Shown here in pieces: positions 1-4,088 of a stretch of 6,575 bases of DNA. Below the pieces are notes generated by a model, which saw only the letters and a program-made list of their open reading frames with translations, was not told where the DNA came from and did no database searches. A program made the position numbers and the translations under genes. Numbering within the stretch: position 1 is the stretch's first letter; each line of letters opens with the position of its first letter. The stretch is taken from contig VGIX01000062.1 in assembly GCA_016867725.1 (NCBI GenBank), forward strand, positions 1 through 6,575, in the 5' to 3' direction. The DNA comes from Candidatus Effluviviaceae Genus I sp. (GTDB lineage: Bacteria; Joyebacterota; Joyebacteria; Joyebacterales; Joyebacteraceae).

Positions 1-813
1 TTCGCCGCAGCAGGCCAGCACCACGACGCCGACCGGCCGCTGTTCGGCGACGAGAGGGATGACAGTGATCGAGCCGGGGCGGAACTGCGCCAGCGGGGTC
101 GAGAAGGCGACCCACTCGAACCCGTCGCGCGACGGTGACGCGCAGATGACCTCGCCGCGCGACACCGCCCGCTGTGCGAGCCCCTGCGAAGCGTCGAGCT
201 CGTCGGGAACTCCCGATCCCGCGTCGACTCCGAAGGAGCCGAACAGCCGGAGCTTCTGTCCCGTGTCGCCGTAGAGCACGCCGCCACGCGCGCCCGTGAT
301 GTCCGCAAGCGCGTCCAGGATGTCCCGCGAGACAACATCCAGGGCGACAGACTGCGAGAGCCTCGCCAGGAGCCTCCTGGTCGTGCTCTCGACGCCGATC
401 CTGCGGCCGATCGCCTCGGTCATGTGGTTGAACGAGGCTGTCGCGTCGCCGATGAGGTCGCTGCTCGTGACGCTGAGCTTGCACTGCTCGAGCGTGTCGC
501 TCCCCGTGTCCATGGCGGCGCGGACCTCGGCGTTGACGTGCCGCATCCCCGACACGAGCAGCGCGAGCTGTCTCGAGACGACCATCTTGAAGATGAGGAA
601 GTTGCCGGCGCCGACGATGAGGCCCGACGCCACCGAGAGGGCGAAGAACCGGTAGCTCATCGCGGCCGGCGAGTGCAGCTGGGCGCTGGCGAAGGGCGGA
701 AACAGCAGCCCGACCACCGTCCCGAAGGCCAGCATGGAGAACAGGAGTTCCTTGAGAACGCTCCGCGGCGGGCGGTCTCCGGCCGTCCGACGCGGATCGA
801 GCGATGTTCCCAT
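1..813 (-). CDS. Membrane sensor protein with two TM helices, HAMP and GAF domains (3' end cut off)
   Basis: The frame is open from the ATG at 813-811 to the left edge with no stop, giving 271 residues of a longer protein. Residues 1-22 are a basic cytoplasmic leader. Two hydrophobic stretches follow at about 23-44 and 55-79, separated by only about ten residues, so there is almost no periplasmic domain. Residues about 80-136 fit a HAMP linker: the second half ends in D119-L-I-G and S127-F-N-H-M, matching the usual DExG...FNxM pattern, although the first helix has Gln82 where a Pro is common. Residues about 145-271 fit a GAF domain, ending in a typical core strand (VIPL...RPVGVVVLAC). By family knowledge such proteins are signal transducers ending in a kinase, GGDEF, HD-GYP, PP2C or chemoreceptor domain; which one applies here is not visible. 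The start is supported by a purine-rich GAGGGGG just upstream and by the good TM topology it gives. It appears to be transcribed separately from the operon to its right. Confidence 0.85.
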   Translation of the reverse strand, partial: MGTSLDPRRTAGDRPPRSVLKELLFSMLAFGTVVGLLFPPFASAQLHSPAAMSYRFFALSVASGLIVGAGNFLIFKMVVSRQLALLVSGMRHVNAEVRAAMDTGSDTLEQCKLSVTSSDLIGDATASFNHMTEAIGRRIGVESTTRRLLARLSQSVALDVVSRDILDALADITGARGGVLYGDTGQKLRLFGSFGVDAGSGVPDELDASQGLAQRAVSRGEVICASPSRDGFEWVAFSTPLAQFRPGSITVIPLVAEQRPVGVVVLACCGE

Positions 814-817
814 AGCA

Positions 818-824
818 CCCCCTC
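818..824 (-). promoter_or_regulatory. Ribosome binding site of the HAMP/GAF sensor gene
   Basis: Reading the minus strand, GAGGGGG lies at 824-818. The GAGG core is 7 bases from the ATG at 813-811. This is a strong Shine-Dalgarno match and fixes the start; no better in-frame start lies further upstream. Confidence 0.7.
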
Positions 825-850
825 GTGAAGTGCCCTAGCGGGAGTGTGGT

Positions 851-867
851 TACAAGAAGCGTGCCAG
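851..867 (-). promoter_or_regulatory. Candidate sigma-54 (RpoN) promoter for the sensor gene
   Basis: The minus strand reads C-TGGCACG-CTTC-TTGTA here. The known sigma-54 consensus is YTGGCACG-N4-TTGCW. All of the -24 element (866-860), the spacer length and TTG of the -12 element (855-853) match; the only departure is T instead of C at 852. Transcription would start near 840, giving a leader of about 27 bases that contains the ribosome binding site of the gene at 813. I see no convincing sigma-70 -35/-10 pair in the gap. Use would need an RpoN gene and an enhancer-binding activator elsewhere in the genome, neither of which can be seen here. Confidence 0.55.
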
Positions 868-883
868 AGGGGCGGGAGGATGG

Positions 884-913
884 GTCGCCGGTGGCGCCAT
901 GGACGCCGGCGAC
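884..913 (-). repeat. Perfect 8-base inverted repeat in the intergenic gap; possible terminator hairpin or operator
   Basis: GTCGCCGG at 884-891 is the exact reverse complement of CCGGCGAC at 906-913, separated by 14 bases that include the palindrome TGGCGCCA (892-899). In RNA from the minus strand it would form a GC-rich stem starting about 19 bases after the TAG of the gene at 932. No T-run follows, so it is not a classic Rho-independent terminator; it may still help end the operon transcript or block 3' decay. It could instead be a regulator binding site, being centred about 58 bases upstream of the predicted sigma-54 start. Confidence 0.4.
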
Positions 914-931
914 AGGCGGGACAGGGCGGGG

Positions 932-2269
932 CTACGTTTTCCGCTCCTTCTTCCGTGCCGCGGGAAAGAGGACGTTGTTGAGGATGAGCCTGTAGCCCGG
1001 TGAGCTCTTGTGGAGAGCGAGAATGGTCGGCGGGTCGCCGACCATGTGGCGGTAGTCCTCGGGATCGTGGCCGCCGAGGAAGGTGAACGTCCCGCGCCCT
1101 ACGTTCCCGTGGATGTACTTGACCTCGTCGGTGCCCGGGTAGTCCCCGAGCACGGTGACGTAGCTCTTCACGAGGCTCCTGCGCAAGCTCGTCGTCTGCC
1201 CCATGAACCCGCGCACGACGTTCACGTGGCACTGCGTGAGCATCGTCGGCACGGGGTCGATCTTCGCCGCGAACTCGAACAGCGTGAAGAAGTCGGTCTC
1301 CTCCGGGCGGTTCCGAACGTCCTCCGTCATGTCGATGTCGGAGAACTCGTACACGTTGGGACTGGTGATGATCGTGAAGTTCTCGAACGCCACGCACCGT
1401 GAGAAACCCAGCTTCTCCTGCGCGCGCGGGTCGGGAGGGGTCCCGTCGAACGCCGCGTCGCAGATGTCCACGCCGGCCGCGGCAAGCGCGATGTCGAAGC
1501 TGTCGGTCGCCGAGCACATCGAGAACAGGAACCCGCCGCGGACGACGTACTCCCTGATCGTGGCCGCGCTCGCCTTCTTCTGCTCGGACACCGACGCGAA
1601 GCCCTGCTCCGCTGCGAGTCGCTCATAGTGGGCCTTCTGCTCTCGGTACCACTCCGCGTTCGCGAACGCCGCGTGGAACTTCCCGTACTGCCCCGTGAAG
1701 TCCTCGTGGTGAAGGTGCAGCCAGTCGTACTCGGCGAGCCGGCCGGTCTGCACCTCGCGGTCCCACACGACCGTGTATGGGATCTCCGCGTACTCGAGCG
1801 CGAGCATCACGGCGTCGTCCCACGGTTCGACCACGTCGGGGGCGTAGACCGCGACCGCCGGCGCCTTCTCGAGGAGCACCACCTCCATGTTCTCCTGCTC
1901 GACCGTCGCGTAGAGCGCGGCGAGCGGCGCGCCGTCGATGTCCTCCCTGCGCACGCCGCGGAAGGTGCACTCCTCGATGACGTCGCGGCCGCCGTCGAGC
2001 ACGAGGAAGGACCCGCCGCGGTAGTTGAGAAGCCACTCGACGCGGTAGCCCTTCTCGAGCGCCCAGTACGCGGCGCCGTAGGCCTTGAGGTGGTCGCTCT
2101 GCGTGAGGTCCATGGGGATGAGGTGCGCCCCCGACGCGGGGACGGCGGCGAGCAGGAGCGCTCCCGCGGCCAGGGCGAGCGGCACGGCCCGCGCAGCAAC
2201 AGCGCGCCCCGCTGCCCCGCCGTCAGCGCGCCCCGTCCGCTCCCCGCCGGTCCGCCCGCCTCCAATCAC
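932..2269 (-). CDS. Exported protein of the family commonly mislabelled 'asparagine synthetase B'; function unknown
   Basis: This 445-residue protein has an Arg/Gly-rich leader (1-28), a hydrophobic stretch (29-45) and a likely signal peptidase site after ASGA (48). The mature part starts HLIPMDLTQSDHLKAYG and keeps blocks I recognise from a family in Bacteroidetes and related phyla: LLNYRGGSF (80-88), PWDDAV (149-154), YDWLHLHHEDFTGQYGKF (181-198), GGFLFSMCSATDSFD (245-259), FMGQTT (355-360), FLGGHDPEDYRHMVGDPPT (397-415) and GYRLILNNVLFPAA (425-438). The family is often called asparagine synthetase B. However, neither the N-terminal Cys2 glutaminase domain nor the SGGxDS ATP-pyrophosphatase motif of AsnB is present, and the protein is exported. 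The layout (Cys252 after a hydrophobic strand, a late GGH, a C-terminal LILNNVLF helix) recalls class I amidotransferase-like/ThuA-like folds; that is inference. It starts 4 bases after the TPR stop, is the last gene of the operon, and ends with TAG. The full length matches the family. The start is GTG; another GTG at 2185-2183 would give a leader without positive charge and is less likely. Confidence 0.85.
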   Translation of the reverse strand: MIGGGRTGGERTGRADGGAAGRAVAARAVPLALAAGALLLAAVPASGAHLIPMDLTQSDHLKAYGAAYWALEKGYRVEWLLNYRGGSFLVLDGGRDVIEECTFRGVRREDIDGAPLAALYATVEQENMEVVLLEKAPAVAVYAPDVVEPWDDAVMLALEYAEIPYTVVWDREVQTGRLAEYDWLHLHHEDFTGQYGKFHAAFANAEWYREQKAHYERLAAEQGFASVSEQKKASAATIREYVVRGGFLFSMCSATDSFDIALAAAGVDICDAAFDGTPPDPRAQEKLGFSRCVAFENFTIITSPNVYEFSDIDMTEDVRNRPEETDFFTLFEFAAKIDPVPTMLTQCHVNVVRGFMGQTTSLRRSLVKSYVTVLGDYPGTDEVKYIHGNVGRGTFTFLGGHDPEDYRHMVGDPPTILALHKSSPGYRLILNNVLFPAARKKERKT

Positions 2270-2273
2270 CTTC

Positions 2274-4088
2274 TCATCCCTCCGGGAGAGCCCGCCGCAG
2301 CTCGTCGAGCTTCCGTCGCGCCTCCCCCGAGAGGAAGTTCGCGGGAAGCTCCTCGAGGATGCCGCGGTACGACGCCATGGCCTCCGCGCTCCGTCCCGCG
2401 GCCGCGAGGATGTCCCCGCGCCGCATCATGGCGTGCGCGCGCGCCGCGAGCGACGCCGACCCCTCGAGCACCGCCGCGTATGCCGCAAGCGCACGGTCGG
2501 CGTCGCGGTCGGCCTCCGCGGCCCTGGCGAGAAGCAGGAGCCCCTCGGTGGCGGCCGACCCGGCCGCGCTCGCGGAGGCGAGCGCGGCCACCGCGGCGCG
2601 CGCGCCCTCCCGGTCGCCCCGCCGCAGCGCCACGTGCGCCGAGACCAAGAGCCTGAGCGGCTCCTCGTCCCCCGTTTCGTCCGCGTCCGAGAGCACGAGC
2701 ATGAGGCGGAGCGCGTCGTTCACGAGCGGTCCGGAGACGTCCATCGTGACGAGCGCGCGGAAGCCGTCGAGCGCGGCGGCCGTGTCGAGCGCGAGGAACG
2801 CCGCGTACGCGCCGGCGTACATCGCGCGACCCCGAACGGCCGCTTCTGCCGCCCCGCCCGCCAGCGCCGCGGCCCTCGCCCGCGCGCCGTCGACGTCGCC
2901 GAGCGCGAGCGCGGCGTCGATCGCGACAAGCTCTGCTTCCTCCCTGCTCCGCCGCAGCCGCGGCGCGGCCGGGATCCGCCCGACGGTCTCGAGCGCGCCG
3001 GCGGGGTCGTCGAGCGTGTAGAGCTCGATCCTCGCCGCCTCGAGGAGCGCGTCCCCGGCGGCCGGATGGTCGGCCGACGCCTCGGCCACCGCCCGGAGCT
3101 CCGCCACGGCGCCCTCCGGGTCGCCCGAGGCCGCGCGGAGGAGCGCCGCCTTCGTCCCGGCGGTCGCCGCCTGCGCGGAGCCCGGCGCCCGCTCGACGAC
3201 CGACAGGTACGCGCGCCGCGCCTCGGCCGGCCTGCCCTCGTCCTCGAGGATCCCGGCGAACTCGAGGAGCGCCTCCCCCTTCGCGCCGTGGAGTCCGTCG
3301 GCCCGCGTGTACGCCGCGAGCGCGTCGTCGTGCCGCCCGAACGCGAGGAGCACGCTCCCCGCGAACGCGAGCGCCGCAGGCGACGAGCCCTCCGCCTTCG
3401 CGATGCCCGTCACCCGTCGCTCGATGCGGTCCCGCGGCGCGCCGAGCTCGATCATGAGCTCGACGTTGTTGACCGCCCACTGCGCCATCGCCGGATGCTC
3501 CTCCACGGCGAGCAGGCACTCGTCGATCGCTTCATCGAACCGCCTGAGCGCCGTGTACACCTGGGCAAGCTCCTCCGCGAACATCGTGGGCGACGAGAGC
3601 CGCGTCCGGCCCTCGCGATAGGTCACCTCCGCGTGCTCGTACATGCGGTACTGCATCTCGAGCGACCCGACGTCGTAGTACCGGTCCGCGTCGGCCCGCA
3701 CGCTCGCGGCGCCCGCGATCCACGTCTCGTGCGCGAGCGCGCGCTCCCCGATCCTCGCGTACGCCTCCCCCAGCTCCCGCCTCGCCTGGTCGTCGGACGG
3801 GATGCGCCGAAGCCGCTCCGCAAGAAGCGGAACGACGCGCTCGCGGTCCATCCCGCTCGCGGTGTAGGCGCGGACGAGCCCCCAGAGCACGCGCGGGTCG
3901 TCGGGCATCCGCTCGTACAGGGCCTCGAAGAGGGTCACGGCCGCGGCGTTGTCCCCCATGATGAGCGCGTTCCGCGCCGCGCCGATCTCGCGCTCGTCAA
4001 CGGTCGGCTCACCGACCGTTCGGGCCGCCGACGGACCGTGCGTCGTGAGGATCGCCGCGACGAGCGCGGCCGCCGCAAGACGGTTCAT
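2274..4088 (-). CDS. Exported tetratricopeptide (TPR) repeat protein
   Basis: The 604-residue product begins MNRLAAAALVAAILTTHGPS, a signal peptide with likely cleavage after PSA (about 21). It has no lipobox cysteine, so it is probably a soluble periplasmic protein. Nearly all the rest is antiparallel helix pairs with TPR spacing. The clearest units are about 35-64 (ALIMGDNAAAVTLFEALY...P), 169-199 (LAQVYTALRRFDEAIDECLLAVEEHP), 237-266, 270-302, 514-545 and 550-582; the middle (about 340-510) is Ala-rich and more degenerate. TPR arrays bind partner proteins, and no catalytic motif is seen. The ATG overlaps the TGA of the gene to its right as ATGA, with GGGAG 9 bases upstream, so the two are coupled; the next gene starts 4 bases after its stop. 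A TPR protein in this position recalls BatE-like partners of the MoxR/BatA clusters, but that link is inferred from context only. The same frame stays open far upstream of the ATG, which I treat as a GC-rich artefact. Confidence 0.88.
   Translation of the reverse strand: MNRLAAAALVAAILTTHGPSAARTVGEPTVDEREIGAARNALIMGDNAAAVTLFEALYERMPDDPRVLWGLVRAYTASGMDRERVVPLLAERLRRIPSDDQARRELGEAYARIGERALAHETWIAGAASVRADADRYYDVGSLEMQYRMYEHAEVTYREGRTRLSSPTMFAEELAQVYTALRRFDEAIDECLLAVEEHPAMAQWAVNNVELMIELGAPRDRIERRVTGIAKAEGSSPAALAFAGSVLLAFGRHDDALAAYTRADGLHGAKGEALLEFAGILEDEGRPAEARRAYLSVVERAPGSAQAATAGTKAALLRAASGDPEGAVAELRAVAEASADHPAAGDALLEAARIELYTLDDPAGALETVGRIPAAPRLRRSREEAELVAIDAALALGDVDGARARAAALAGGAAEAAVRGRAMYAGAYAAFLALDTAAALDGFRALVTMDVSGPLVNDALRLMLVLSDADETGDEEPLRLLVSAHVALRRGDREGARAAVAALASASAAGSAATEGLLLLARAAEADRDADRALAAYAAVLEGSASLAARAHAMMRRGDILAAAGRSAEAMASYRGILEELPANFLSGEARRKLDELRRALPEG
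2279..2283 (-). promoter_or_regulatory. Ribosome binding site inside the end of the TPR gene, deciding the GTG start at 2269
   Basis: GGAGG at 2283-2279 on the minus strand sits within the last two sense codons of the TPR gene, 9 bases before the GTG at 2269-2267. An ATG at 2277-2275 overlaps the TPR stop as ATGA, but its frame ends at TGA after three codons. The GTG is therefore the supported start of the downstream gene and implies translational coupling. Confidence 0.65.
4085..4088 (-). other. ATGA stop/start overlap coupling the DUF4175-like and TPR genes
   Basis: On the minus strand A4088-T-G-A4085 holds both the ATG of the TPR gene and the TGA of the upstream gene. With GGGAG at 4102-4098 this is a typical arrangement for reinitiation by the same ribosomes, and indicates that the two proteins are made together in related amounts. 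Confidence 0.8.

Noticed and set aside
59-655. Several plus-strand frames of 71 to 134 codons opposite the sensor gene.
   Set aside because: The minus strand gives a continuous TM-HAMP-GAF protein open to the left edge; the plus-strand translations are Ser/Arg-rich and unlike any family.
657-1517. A 286-codon minus-strand frame bridging the AsnB-like gene, the gap and the sensor gene.
   Set aside because: It is out of frame with both real genes, rich in Arg and His, and ignores the strong ATG and ribosome binding site at 813.
2268-2277. ATG at 2277 overlapping the TPR stop as ATGA, as a possible start for the next gene.
   Set aside because: Its frame reads ATG AGA AGG TGA and stops at once; the GTG at 2269 is in the frame of the conserved protein.
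1628-2656. A 342-codon plus-strand frame across the AsnB-like/TPR junction.
   Set aside because: It is a shadow of two minus-strand genes, with a Pro/Arg-rich tail and no family resemblance.
2266-3519. A 417-codon minus-strand frame within the TPR gene.
   Set aside because: It is an out-of-frame Arg/Gly-rich translation of the TPR coding sequence and has no domain of its own.
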